This document shows positions 45,001 through 56,328 of a stretch of 64,000 bases of DNA, piece after piece. This DNA is from Margaritispora aquatica (Eukaryota > Ascomycota > Leotiomycetes > Helotiales > Discinellaceae), in assembly GCA_007644065.1 (NCBI GenBank), contig VJWN01000016.1:853207-917206 (forward strand). The letters are read 5' to 3'. The notes beneath the pieces are model-generated. The model made no database searches. It was not told the DNA's origin and saw nothing but the letters and a program-made list of their open reading frames with translations. The position numbers and the translations under genes are program-made. How positions within the stretch are numbered: the first letter of the stretch is position 1; every line of letters starts with the position of its first letter.

Positions 45001-48000
45001 TTGGTCGATATCGAGGATATGAAGTTTTGCAGAAAACCCTTCAATACCATCTGGCTCGTCAATTTGTGTATATATATCCTGCAGCCGCTGTAGCAGAACT
45101 GTGTTTGTGGTTTGCTTTTTATCAGTTTGCCTCACATTTCTGATGTGTTGCTCCCAATAAAACAAGGCCCTTGCATACGACTTACACTCCACAGCACGGC
45201 GAGAGACGATCTCTGGAGGGATCATCTGCAAAACCAAATTGACTCGATCGATGTCATCCTCAGGTGGTTTTTGACCCCGAATCTGGCTGGCTTTGGCTTG
45301 TTTCTCTTGAATCCATCGAGCTAGATATTCCAATATATGAAATGCAGCCTGTGAAGATTAGTATTTGGGCTCATATACAAGGAAGCAATTCCTACCTCAA
45401 CACACAATTTCAAGTCTTCCCGTCGGATGGGAGAATCAGCTGGAACCTCATATTCAAGAACACGTAAAATTTCTGAGCCAATTTCGTCTCTATGCTGATC
45501 TGTCCCTGTAACAATTGCATGGAGGACGACATATGGCAGTAGAAAATTCGCAGGCGAGATTGTGCGTATTCGGATTGTGCGACATAGGATAGGAAACATG
45601 AGCTGCGTAGCGAGATTTGAATGTTTCTGTAGTAGATCTAGAACGAAGGATTTCACCCAATTGATGTATATGCCACGGGAGCCAGCTTGCTCTGGCCGAA
45701 ACAAAGGATATTGTGTATCCGGCATGTTCATCTCTTGCAGCATGAACTTTGAGTTGAGAAAAGGTGTCAATGTGTCCTGAAGCACTGGTGACAATGCCTG
45801 CCATTTTGCATTAATCACCTCATAGCCGGGTTGGTTCATGCATGCTTCTCTGAAGTTGAACTTGAATAAGAGCTCTTGGATGACGAACGAGAAGAACCCT
45901 TGAATGCCCGTATCTGTAGTGGATAAGAACACTGGCACAATGACCTTCTCGAGAAGACAAATCACAAAGTCAGTCGTCTCGAGAAGATCATCAAAATTGC
46001 TGACGACGACCATCTCACGATACTCGCGAACAGACTCAACTCTGTTGGGATCTAGGCACCCAATAAGCCCAAGGCATTCCGCACAAAGCTGGGTGATGGT
46101 CTCATCAGACTCGCTGAACTTAACACAATTGTCTAAAATTGATCGAACAAGTTGACCAACGATCTTATCGGGCTGCTCACTCACGGCTGAAGCTTGGAGA
46201 AAGGATTGATTAGCTTGCAGGAAGTCTTTGAGTTCCCCAAGGGCTTGGGTCACAACTCCAGAATTCTCATGGTCTAGCCTGCGAGCAAAGATCTCGAATG
46301 TGCCTCTGACATCAGTACCAGTTCTCATTTTCGCTAATTGTTTCTCTACATCGACTAACTGCGGAATCTTAGACAACGAAGGCAATTTGGCAATTGAGTT
46401 TCGAATAAGACCTTTGCGTGAGTCCAATAAGAATTGAAGCGTGGATAATGCTCGTTTCTGGACAACCGCATCGAAAGCATTCCAGTACTGAATGATAGTT
46501 GAAAACGTGCTTTCCAGCATTGCTTCAACGTCCTCGTCATCCAGGGTGGTTAAAATAGTTTTCCAGGCTGAAAATGCACATTCTTGAAGCGATTTTTGAG
46601 TGAAAGCTAGTTGAAGGCAAGAGCAAATCTATCATCGTAAGCAAAGAACATGACATTTGAGAAGTTCCTACCTGTGGCCGTGCGACCCGAGCGTAGGTTT
46701 TGGCAACCTTCACAAGCTCGTTGACAGTTTTAACAGCTCGTCGCTTCTCAGCTACTGACCATTCGCCTCTTGGATCATTTACCACATCTGTCAATCGCGC
46801 AACGATACCGAGGATGTGATGCTCAAGAAATGGTCCGATAATCTTGCTGCCGCCCCCAGAAACTGTGCCTGGTACTCCGGTTCTCTCAGCTAAGAACTGC
46901 AATGCTAGCCGAATCTGAATGTGTCAGTATAATACAGTCCTTTCATGGCGCACGCTAAATCTTACTCTAGACTTTTTACTGTCATCAGCCTCTCCAGCAG
47001 CTTGGAGCAGGAGTCGAGCCTGGGAGGATGGTTCGGCCTGTTTCATTAGAGTAGCTAGATCCATGTGCTGTTCTTTAAACTTTGATGTTACACGCTCGAG
47101 ATGGGACATGATGAAGTGCTCCGTGTCTGGCGTGTTTTGTTGGAGGAGAAGCACTAGAGTTGGGACTAGGTTCGAATTCTCCAAGATTACCATGAAGTCG
47201 TGTTGATCTTTTCGTGCTTCGGAAATTCTTCTGATGACATCTACTTGCTTCGATAGTATGAGCAGTGGCACGGTGTATGATTGAGTGAGAACCAGAAACT
47301 CAGAAACAGACAGTCCAAGTAAGTCTGATAACATTTGGGTTGCTTGAGGTCGATGAATGAGATCCTTCACTGCCGCGAAAGCAATGCTTTGCCAGAATGG
47401 ACTCAAAAACCGCTCAATGTTTACTGCGGCAATCTCAGTAAGACGAAGTATCTATGCCACAGTAAGCTACAAAAAGTCTTAATCGATCGCACACATATAT
47501 ACCTCATTAAAAGCAGTACCGGAGATAACAGAATTGCTGTTACCCAAGTATTCGACAAGTCTCAACAGCACCAGATTCAGTTCCTCATCGTCGACGATCC
47601 TGCAGGGAAAATCAGTTGAAGTACTAACAATAGACGTCATAATGACGAACCTGCCCACCTGTCCCCAAGCAAGAATGTATGTCTCCTGGAGATGGGTGTT
47701 CTCATACTCAGGGACTGAACGGAGCAAACTAATGACATTGAAACGGTTCTTTGTAGCTACTGGTGAAGCACGCAAAAACACTGCAAGTGTTCGCCTATAT
47801 TAATGTCTCAGTGATATTCACACTTGCCAACGATATACACTTACCCTGCGGCTATCCTCAACTCTCTGTTTGAACTACTCAGCGACTTCAAACACCATTG
47901 TGCAAGAGGAGAAACTTCGAGATTTAGGAAGTCATTATCGTCAAAGTGGAGAGCGAATTTTCTCAATGCGAACATTGCTAGCACGCGAGGTCTTCGACAA

Positions 48001-49961
48001 TCGTGGAGATCGACTACCTTAATGATTCGGCTCAGAGCACCAACAGCGGTCGACTTGATCTCCTCTATGCACTCGCGATCAGTATCGTTTATGTCTGGGG
48101 AACCAGAAATAGGGTTTCCAATACACAAAGAGCATTTTGGTGGTTCAGTAGGTGAAAGTGGGTCCATGGTTAGATGCCCGGAGACGTTACATGGAATACG
48201 GCTTATGTATTCAATAACTTTACATCGAGCTGGATCAGCCAAAGAATTAAACAAATCCCTACGCAAATATTAGATTAAGATCAAAGAGGGAGGAAGCTGC
48301 ATACTCTGTTAGATCGGACAAATCCTCCAGCCCATCCATGCCATATGCACTCAATACCTCACGTAGCTCAGCCTCGGGATCGTCTTCGATATCAATCTCC
48401 TCTCTAATCTTTCGGCGCTTGCTTGGGCGGCCGAAGTCATAGATGGATCGTTCATCGCTGTCACGATGGAGCTCTAGACGCTGGAACTCAGCAAGCAGAT
48501 CCTGGCTGTCAAAAGCGTCTTCCCCGCCACTAATATCCATATCAAGGGGATTGTCGCTACATGATTGACTCAAAGCAAATACGGATCTCTATGATACCAT
48601 CAGTTGTGAAATCAAGTCTCTGCAGGTCACCCACTAAGAAATCGTTACCCAAGATTGCCTTCGTGATGTCTTTGCTTGATATATCTTGTAATAATGGCAG
48701 CAAATGCCCCGATACTCTTCGAGATATGGAGTCTACCTGACTGCACATAGAAGCCAAGTTCAAAATGCCACTGTTCAGAGTTAATTGAGTTGCAGGATCC
48801 GAGAGCCGTTCCAAATTCGCTAAAAGTTGAACGCATAGAACTGTAAGGGACATGTATCCTTTTCGTGTTATTGATGGACAAGCGAAGTTTTGTAATACAG
48901 ACAAAAGATTCTTTACTGAAGAAAAGGCCCATGCCACAGGTAATATCCGATCAAAAGTTGAAGAGATTAGCAGTCGTCTATTTTCGACCTCATGGAGCGA
49001 TATAATGGAGTCTAGCAACCAACCCACGTAGTCCTGGAAGGATGGTGTTGCTTTGTGTCCCATGATTGCCTTGGTAGAAACTTCGCAAAGTATTGAAAGA
49101 ATATGTGCGCAGTGGGAGATACACCTTGACGTGCCTCTCAATGTATATGTGCATTCATCGGCTGGGTCTAACTGCCTTTCAGTTTCATCAATGTATGAGA
49201 AGGCCCAGTCCTGGTTCTGGGAGGGCAATGTAACGCTCACAGACTGAAACTCGTTTCTGAAGTTGTGATCATGTAAGTATCCCAAAGTTGCTACAACAAT
49301 CATAAGCTTGTAACTTCACATTAGAATAGGAAAACAACATACTTGTAATGCATTCTTTGAGATAAGCGAAAAATAGCGAGCTCATTTTCCAAAGCTTTGG
49401 AGACTGCGATACTACTCGAAATGCCATAGAAAACAATTTCTCAACCTTGTCACTCAAACTTTCACAGTTCACCTGGCCCAAGAGGGTGAGTACCCTTGGA
49501 AAGAGCCAGAGCCATAGAGGGGCCGAGCCGCGAGCTTGGAGGGTGGTTCCATAAGGAAGCTCATACTCCAAGACTTCGGGGAACTCCTTGATCGTGCTCG
49601 CAAAGACATCTAGTGCCTCGGAAGCTTGAGAGACAGCCTGCTTGACATCCAAAAAGGGATCCTCTCCACCCAACTTTTCCAACAAAGCACGTGCAAGAAC
49701 ATAGATCAACTTGTGCTTGTGGGCGAGGAGGACTGCTGGATCTTCTGGTATAACTCCACTGTTCTCCATACTTGATACCTCCGTCATAATGCTCTGTAAA
49801 TAACCTTGCTCGGCCGGCTGAGCAGGCTGTTTGGTCGCCGCGATGCCATTGATGAGTTGAGCCGCCATGGTCGATGGCGGAGCATCAAATACTCCAGAGC
49901 CTCCATTCTGAATTCCATCTAAGCGACGATTTGCAGACGAGCTTCGCGGCGCGGGAGCCAT
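42031..49961 (-). CDS. MEC1: ATR/Mec1/Rad3-type checkpoint kinase (12 exons)
   Basis: PI3K-related protein kinase that, with its ATRIP-type partner, senses RPA-coated single-stranded DNA and starts the replication/DNA-damage checkpoint. Exons: 49343-49961, 48635-49290, 48305-48588, 47845-48258, 47651-47794, 47503-47599, 46966-47451, 46672-46914, 45396-46628, 44865-45348, 44338-44815, 42031-44290. They join without a break to 2,465 aa, normal for ATR orthologues. N-terminal HEAT repeats include the ATR-typical WGQV, DDEELNLVLLRLVEYLG. The FAT region contains LNYVEGM, AAMQLSR and SAWLTSARLARK. In the kinase domain, GLGDRHGENILF (near residue 2,300) and HVDFNCLFDKG give the catalytic and metal-binding Asp. 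The FATC ends FLAGMYIGWCSFL. The ATG is preceded by a 199-bp region shared with COX16. The fifth intron has a GTTCGT donor and is 51 nt, so it stays open if retained. Confidence 0.97.
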
Positions 49962-50160
49962 TACATGCAGCTCATTGTCGGTGGGTTGTACCTAACAAGA
50001 ACAAGATTTTGAGGGAGACGCGTTTCAGTAACCACGCAGTCAGGTGATGACGCTAAGGCATTGGTGATAGCTTCCGTCAACCTCAATTGTCAGACCATTT
50101 GGTCATGAAGCACTAAACCAAGTCACAGTGCACCAATTACTTCTGAAGAAGAATTCCAAC
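49962..50160. promoter_or_regulatory. Bidirectional promoter between ATR kinase and COX16
   Basis: Only 199 bp separate the two start codons of divergent genes, so both promoters must lie in or overlap this interval. No clear TATA box is visible, as expected for housekeeping genes. It contains a TGACGCTAA stretch near 50045-50055 of uncertain meaning. Confidence 0.6.
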
Positions 50161-50579
50161 ATGGCAGTATTTGGCAACAAGAAGTTTCGTTCCAGTAAAG
50201 AGGCAAACACAATCGCCGCCCGATATCGATCGAGTCTATCAAGACATCCATTCGCTCTCTTTGGCCTCCCATTCATTGCCACTATGGTTGCAGGCTCTTT
50301 TTTCCTTACTCCAGCAACTGCTATTCGATACGAGAAACATGATCGCAGAGTGCGGCGGTTGAGCAAAGAGGAAGAACTAGGCATCGGAAAGAGCGGAAGG
50401 AAGGTCGACATGAAGGAAGAATACTATGTAAGCTCGAGTCGTTGCTACAGACCGTGGATGGCATATCTGTGTGGACTTTCAACTGACTGCTCTTGCAGAG
50501 ACTCGCAGCAAAGGACTTGGATGATTGGGAGCAAAAGCGCGTTAAGAGACTGCCTGGAGAGCATGATGGTGTGATATGA
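50161..50579 (+). CDS. COX16: Cytochrome c oxidase assembly protein COX16
   Basis: Small inner-mitochondrial-membrane protein needed to assemble cytochrome c oxidase (delivery of Cox1/Cox2). Exons 50161-50427 and 50499-50579 give 115 aa. Family marks: MAVFGNKKFRSS, ARYRSSLSRHPFALFGLPF, one transmembrane segment (PFIATMVAGSFFLTPATA), then RYEKHDRRVRRLSKEEELG, KVDMKEEYYRLAAKDLDDWE and the C-terminal RLPGEHDGV. The open frame extends 11 codons upstream but begins with GTG, so ATG 50161 is chosen. Intron: GTAAGC donor, AACTGAC branch, TTGCAG acceptor. Confidence 0.96.
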
Positions 50580-51121
50580 TCGTTTAAAGGAGGATCATGG
50601 AATTAGAAATCCCGTCAATTCATGACGGACGAAAACCCAAGATCAGTATTAGTGTGGTGTGTACACTCTTGTCCAGATACCAAAAAGGGTTTGAAGAAGA
50701 TGGAGGAGATTTGGAACGCAGCTGCAAACTATTATCAGCAGATGCATTTAGTCCTAAATCTCTACTCTAATAATGGCAGCATAGCATGGGCACCTCAGAG
50801 ACAAAGGTCCTAGAATGTAGTTGGACCAACCACCATATCAACAGAAACATAGAGATCTAGTATATCAAGCTAAATATGAACAGCTGCTGAATCCATTACA
50901 ACAATTTGCCGAGATTGTCTACCGCAATCGATAAAAAATGTTTTCCGGCCTAACTTATTCCTTTACATGAAGGTCTTAACTAATCAGGTTATGATATTGT
51001 AACTTTGTAAATCTTCAGTACTCTTCTGCATCTAGCTCGCCAAACACAACCCCGCCACCAACACATTGCCCATGTCATCTCATCCAATTCTGACACTCTC
51101 ATCTCACCTCCCGATCAAGAA
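50580..51121. other. Intergenic
   Basis: 3' flank of COX16 and upstream region of the following degenerate gene; no gene seen. Confidence 0.5.
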
Positions 51122-51814
51122 ATGGAGCCTCTCTCAAAATTAGCCACAAAACGCGCTCTCTACCTACATTTCAGTGCCGCTTCCTACCTACCCCTCCGAT
51201 CCCTATGCCTCAAGCGTAACAACACCCTATCAACACCATACACGCGCATCACATCACGGTTCTCCTTCCCAATCTCTCAATCTCGCGCTGTCGAGCAGGC
51301 CATCCAGTCCATCGCCTACAGCAAGCTCCATTTGCGGTGCACCTCCCTGAGTTGATACTGGATACGAAGCTCGGCAGCAACTGTAGCAGCGAGAAAGGGG
51401 AGAGGAGGACGGGGTCAAGCTTCAAGACGTTTGTCGAGACGGAGGACTTGGTTGCGCTGTGGGGGGACTTAGGGAGGGCGTTAGAGTGCTGCAATGTTGA
51501 GCTAAAGAGGGAGAAGAAAGAGGGAGAAGAGTGAGGTAGATGGAGTGGGCGAGGGAGGGGAAGCAAGTGAAGAGAGGAAGAATTTCGGGATCGAGCCGAG
51601 GATTGTGCTGACGGGTGGTATGAGCATTGAGGAGGCGGAGAGGGTTAGGAGGGAGATCTTAGAGGGCGGTATCAAGATCGGACCGTTGATTGCGGATGGG
51701 TTTTCACTTGGGGCTTTGAGACCAAAGGGAATAAGTGGAAGGTCTTTGATTTTAAGTTATGATGAGATGATGAGTAATAAGGGGGTTGTGGGAAGGAGAT
51801 GTATTATGAGCTAG
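51122..51814 (+). pseudogene. Frameshifted paralogue of the gene at 52072
   Basis: Three consecutive segments in different frames line up with the intact gene just downstream. Frame 1 (51122-51320) has an ATG start and YTRITSRFSFPISQ, AVEQAIQSIA. A second frame (about 51328-51534) has PFAVHLPELILDTKLG and LVALWGDLGRALE. A third (about 51580-51814) has FGIEPRIVLTGGMSIEEAE and RREILEGG. They correspond to YVRLLPFFHT / LEAAIRSI, then PFDLPL / LIELRKALGGSLE, then YRYEKDIAIMVAGAKTLAEAE of the 52072 product. No GT...AG pair near either switch joins the frames, so I call it a pseudogene with two frameshifts. An atypically spliced diverged gene or assembly errors are the alternatives. A Glu/Lys-rich purine-rich tract at about 51500-51580 marks the second break. 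Confidence 0.6.
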
Positions 51815-52071
51815 AAATCATGTATAAAAGCAAAACTATATAGTGATATCTAAATAAGATTGAAGAATATGTCTCTCTCACATCTTCTACTTATAGCTAC
51901 ATTTTTTTCGACTTTTTAGAAATATTTTGAATTGGCCAATCAAAAGCTCGGACTTTCGAGGCTGAACATATTTCTTTAACATCAAATGCTCCAAGTCCTC
52001 CATCACCACGAAACCACCACCACCAAACCAAGCAACCACAATCCCAACATCCTACCATTACTCTCGCGACA

Positions 52072-52704
52072 ATGTCCGTCGCCACGCTGCCCCTCCACAA
52101 AGGCGGTCTCAAAATCTCCATCCGCCTAGCCCCTTCCTCCACCAAAGCGATCCGCCTGCTACGCACCCAACACAACTTCACCACGCCCCTCAACTACGTC
52201 CGCCTGCTCCCCTTCTTCCACACACACGATACCTCCAGCCCGGCCCTCGAAGCGGCGATCCGGTCCATCACCTCGCGGACCACGCCCTTCGACCTCCCGC
52301 TCAGCACGCCTTTCAACGACACCACCCTCAATCCACGCCTAAAGAGCTACAGCGCTGGACTCAAGGGCATTTCGCCAGAGTTGATCGAGCTGCGAAAGGC
52401 GCTCGGCGGCAGTCTGGAGCAGTTCTATGACCGTGATGAGAGGACCTGGTTGACGGCGCATAAGGGCAAGCCTGGGTATAGGTACGAGAAGGACATTGCG
52501 ATCATGGTTGCGGGCGCAAAGACGTTGGCGGAGGCGGAAAAGGCGAGAGAAGCGTTGGCGATGGTGAAGATGGATCCGCTGGTGGTTGATGGGTTGTATG
52601 TTGGGCATGAGAAGGGCCCAACGAATAGCTTGCAGTGGGCTTTCTTCCCGTTGGGGAAGAATGTTTCGAGGCTTTATTCGGGCATGGATTTGGACTTGGA
52701 TTAG
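52072..52704 (+). CDS. Hypothetical fungal protein (210 aa)
   Basis: Single exon from ATG 52072, 210 aa. The N-terminal half (LPLHKGGLKISIRLAP, NYVRLLPFF, EAAIRSIT) and C-terminal half (GYRYEKDIAIMVAG, LAEAEKAREALAMV, LQWAFFPLG) each look like a beta-alpha-beta half of a two-lobed fold. This is reminiscent of the 2H / 2'-5' RNA-ligase-like superfamily. However, the H-x-T/S catalytic motifs expected at both strands are absent, so if the fold is right the protein would be non-catalytic. The central region is LKSYSAGLKGISPELIELRK. A diverged, broken copy lies immediately upstream in the same orientation. The fold assignment is inference by eye only; function unknown. GC-rich, strongly coding-biased sequence. 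Confidence 0.7.
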   Translation: MSVATLPLHKGGLKISIRLAPSSTKAIRLLRTQHNFTTPLNYVRLLPFFHTHDTSSPALEAAIRSITSRTTPFDLPLSTPFNDTTLNPRLKSYSAGLKGISPELIELRKALGGSLEQFYDRDERTWLTAHKGKPGYRYEKDIAIMVAGAKTLAEAEKAREALAMVKMDPLVVDGLYVGHEKGPTNSLQWAFFPLGKNVSRLYSGMDLDLD

Positions 52705-53043
52705 GTGATTAGTGGGCTTGTGGTGTTGGATTAGAAAGGGTAGGGCGTAGGGATCTGCTCTGGAAGGGAAATGTATGCCTCCTGTATTTCTACATATGTA
52801 TATCAATAGACCACCACACAATAGGCCATGAAGGAAGGCCACGAAGAGGGTGGCCCTATGGGTCAGAACGACAAAATGGATGGGCCAAGCCAGGACACAG
52901 TGCTAGATAAAACTCAAAAGACGAAGATGGAGGACGATGTTGAGACCTCGAACATACGTGGTGTTCAAGGGAAATAGAGATTGTGTCATTTTCTCTGCAT
53001 TGGTATACTGTACAAACATTACATCTTGACACTAGCTACTCTA

Positions 53044-53884
53044 CTATCCCAATTTATCCAGCAACCTGCGACGTCTCCTCTCCACCAGCTCCTCTTGTAC
53101 CTCATCACTCGTCGGTAATCGCCAGGAATTTCCATCTCCTGCATCTCCAGGTAGGGGCTCCCAATTCTTGGGTACCCTGCCCTCACCAGCAACTAGTAAG
53201 TTCTCAAATGCCTCTTTCTCCTTCTGCACCTCGTACGCTAGCAGTGTTCCATCTTCCTCATCGAGATTGTAGCCGTAGTAAGACGCATCCACTTGCTTTC
53301 GCAAATCTGACCTGGTGTCTAATGGCTTTTCTTCCCTCGGTCTCGAAGCAGCCTCAAACATCTCCTTCACACCTGGTAACTCCCTCGCTCGTCCAAAATA
53401 CCTGTCTCATGTTAACAACCACTCTCACCAAGCCCAGAACCTCACAACATACCTGTAGCCCTTCCCACTCCCCGGAATCTCCCTCCCCTCCTCATCATAA
53501 ACCTTTCCCCCACCACGCATGTAATTCGGGCCTCCCAGATTCCGAATCTGCACCTCCCACATGTGCTTCTCGCGCATTAACTTGTTGATCTCGTCGTTCA
53601 GATCCCGAATCATGAAGTCGCTCAGGCTAGCCTCTTGAATCCGGCTGACCTTGCGCGAGATCTCCTTGAGCACCTGCCCACGCCACTTCTCGCATGCGGG
53701 AATCGCGCTCACTTCCGTGATCATCTTGGGTCGCCTCGTCCGTCCTGCGTCGATGATACCCAGGTCCGCAGCTTGCGCTTCACGGAAGCGGAAGAGCATC
53801 GATTGCGCTTTTTCTGCATTGCGCGCCTTTGTGGTGGTCAGTATTCTGTCGCATCAATCTAAGTATGAGGTGCGAACTTACCAT
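53044..53884 (-). CDS. ISY1: Pre-mRNA-splicing factor ISY1
   Basis: Spliceosome component of the Prp19/NineTeen complex that stabilises the catalytic core. The coding part of exon 1 is just the ATG (53882-53884), followed by a GTAAGT intron (53827-53881). Exon 2 is 53453-53826 and exon 3 is 53044-53401; 244 aa. Family marks: ARNAEKAQSMLFRFREAQ, IDAGRTRRPKMITEV, CEKWRGQVLKEISRKVSRI, IRDLNDEINKLMREKHMWE, IRNLGGPNY and, after the second intron, YFGRARELPGVKEMFE. The tail is Glu/Arg-rich. The length and sequence are those of fungal Isy1. The first intron ends in ACAAAG. Confidence 0.95.
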
Positions 53885-53919
53885 GTTTGCGACTGGTGCT
53901 GGAGAATTGCTGGAGAATT

Positions 53920-54099
53920 TCAGATGCTGCTTCTGTCGTCGCAGTTGAGCCTCAACTTACCCAGTGCCTGGAAATAAAGTACTAGCGTCAAAACTAACCC
54001 CACGCTAGCACCACGCGTGAACACCCGCCTTAAATCGCGTCGCCCCAGTCCTTCTTTGATCGTTCCACCAACACAGAAACCTGCAGTGACGAAATCCAT
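53920..54099 (-). CDS. Small single-pass membrane protein (59 aa)
   Basis: ATG 54099 opens a 59-residue frame. A Gly-rich start (MDFVTAGFCVGGTIKEG) is followed by an Arg-rich stretch (RRDLRRVFTRG) and one good transmembrane helix (ASVGLVLTLVLYFQALG). Its composition looks coding, although it is short, and it could be spliced at a GGTAAG near its end. It lies just upstream of ISY1 on the same strand; the two ATGs are only 215 bp apart, so it overlaps the ISY1 leader. No family recognised. Confidence 0.4.
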   Translation of the reverse strand: MDFVTAGFCVGGTIKEGLGRRDLRRVFTRGASVGLVLTLVLYFQALGKLRLNCDDRSSI

Positions 54100-54194
54100 C
54101 AACGAGCTTCTAACTATCCAACCTCTGTCTTAATTAGCCAGAGCGTTAGACATGTGTGAGCATTGAACAGAGATCTTAGCAGGCATTTATTCCT

Positions 54195-54668
54195 TTATTT
54201 GTACTTCTCCTCGTGTTCATGGTTTCGGGCTGTCGTGTGCGGGGGACTGGGGGTGAAGGCTTCAGGGACGACAATCAGCTCCGACTTGAAATGCTGGCTT
54301 TTGATGTCGCGGATCCTATTTGATATGGGTCGAGCTCTCAATGGGGGTTGAGGGCAAAATTCACGGACGGTAGGGGAAACGGCGGATGGGCAAAAGGCGT
54401 TGCTGAGAGTGGAAATAGTTTTCAATCGGAGAAGCTGAGTATGTTTCTCACTCGTGTTGTACATTTAACATCTGCTAATTACAACCACAGGTTCCCATAG
54501 CTTGGATACGATGACGCGAAGCCTTGACGTGTGGAGAATTTCATTTATTGGACGGGAGACATCCCAAATGCCCAGTGATGACCAATTATGACCAAAAAGC
54601 CAAAATTGCAGCCAACCTGGAAGCTCTGTTATTGCTTCGGTGATGATGGAGTGGAAAGTGTTAGCCAT
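54195..54668 (-). CDS. Hypothetical protein (2 exons, ~139 aa)
   Basis: ATG 54668 begins MANTFHSIITEAITELPGW. Exon 1 is 54489-54668 and exon 2 is 54195-54434, joined by a 54-nt intron (GTGGTT...ACTCAG) in phase 0. The product has a Trp-rich N-terminus and a basic Pro-rich C-terminus. The intron lacks a good branch site and no family is recognised, so this is weakly supported. Confidence 0.3.
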
Positions 54669-56328
54669 GAGAACTTTGAGAGCTAATCTGAGGGCACATC
54701 ATCCATCTATTCCATTATGTTTTGCGTTGCGTTTGGTGTTTGCTGGTGTTGTTACGTCGCGAGCTATATTTACTTAGATCATATGACAATCGATACCCTT
54801 TGTAATGTTTATTCGCATCTGTGCTATCTGTACATCTTTGATTCTGCGTGGCTGTGTCAAGGAAGGAGATCATTTGAACGTTTTGAGCATACTTGAGACA
54901 TTGAGGATACCTGCTGTCAACGTGGAACTTTGAAGGAATATCTTCAAAACCGCGCTGGCGAAAAATTGGAGCACATATTCTTCTTGCCCAAGCATCTCTC
55001 ATCTGAAAAGAGTTGTCTGAAAGCTTAAGTCAATGAGGCTTCCTCACACCTCAACCCAGGATCACTAAGCGTAGGATTTTCATGGTTTGGACAGTCCATG
55101 GTCGACATCTCTCGCATTTTCTGACATATACCTTTATCTTCAATCCTCCTGCTACTTGAGTCATGTTCGTCTGCTCGAGTTTGCTACTGGAGATCGTAAC
55201 AATGAAGTCTGCTAAGCAAACGAGTACCTTTTTCTTGCCCAAAGCTCGCGGCATATGATTTCTGCAAGATATCTGTGACATATACTTGCGCCTAGCTTAG
55301 ACATATGTGTTCCAGAGCCATTTAAGCACATGTGTACCAAAGATGTTGCTTGTGGGACCATTGCGCTCTCAATACTCCTGGCAACTTCTGCAAGTCTGCG
55401 CAGATATAATGAAAACATGAGGTATCGCAATGTGAATAGTTCAATGCCTTATCTGCTTTACAACTCTGAAAAGAAGGCGGGTACTCGGAGTTGGATCTTC
55501 TGTTTATTCGACATCCCTATCCGGGTTACACTAGTCGCGACTTCGCTTGGAGGTTTGTTGAAGCTGACCTGATGGGAATTTCGCGACCTGAATCTCCCAC
55601 AATTTTCTACACAACAACACACAAATACCAACACACCATTACAATAGCTCTCTTCAACTTCCTTATCAGTAGTTGCATCCATTTAGCTGCGAGATAACAA
55701 CATATTACCCGGTACCTTCTTCTCTCTTTTGTCCATCTTCGACTTGTTTTGGAAAGAGCTCGCCGCCCCATATCTTCACACGATTTGAATCATGGTGATC
55801 TGACCCAAAGACACCTCGAACATAAGAGCCGCAATTGCTGCGAGTCAAGCTGCTCTCAAGGCCGATTTCTCGATTTCTCATCACCTTTCGCACATTGCTA
55901 CAAATTCAATTTCTCAAAGATTGAGTTACTGACACATTCACAGACAATCGATCCTACCTGGCCCAAATCTAGATCGGTATGTACTTTCTACAACTACGAC
56001 TGCGCTCTTCCCTCAAAGATCCTTCGGTGTACACAAATCCTCCCAAACCCTCCCAGGCGGTTTCCAATCAATTATTGAAATGCTCTCAGTAATTCAAGCT
56101 TCCGTCATTCCCCATCCCAAGTCTCTTTTCGCAGAGTTCGCAATCCCTTCTCTTTTCCAATCCCCGTCATCCACGCAGTCGCTAATATCGTCACCATCAT
56201 AGCGCTCCAGGTCGTCCAAAGCGTCTCACACATTTCGACAATCTCAATCACCCATCTGGTTTCAGTAATTCTCGTTCTCGCCCGATATAAAATAATCCCA
56301 ATCCCAATTGCCTCCTTCACTTAGCGAA
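54669..56328. other. Intergenic, no gene recognised
   Basis: About 1.65 kb. Minus ORFs 54715-55002 and 55051-55281 are coding-like in patches (an upstream 'SRNHMPRALGKKKVLVCLADF'-type frame) but could not be joined into a gene. The stretch from about 55.7 kb is C/T-rich with possible splice sites (a GTATGT at 55978). It is likely the long, perhaps intron-containing 5' leader of the BTB-like gene. Confidence 0.4.
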
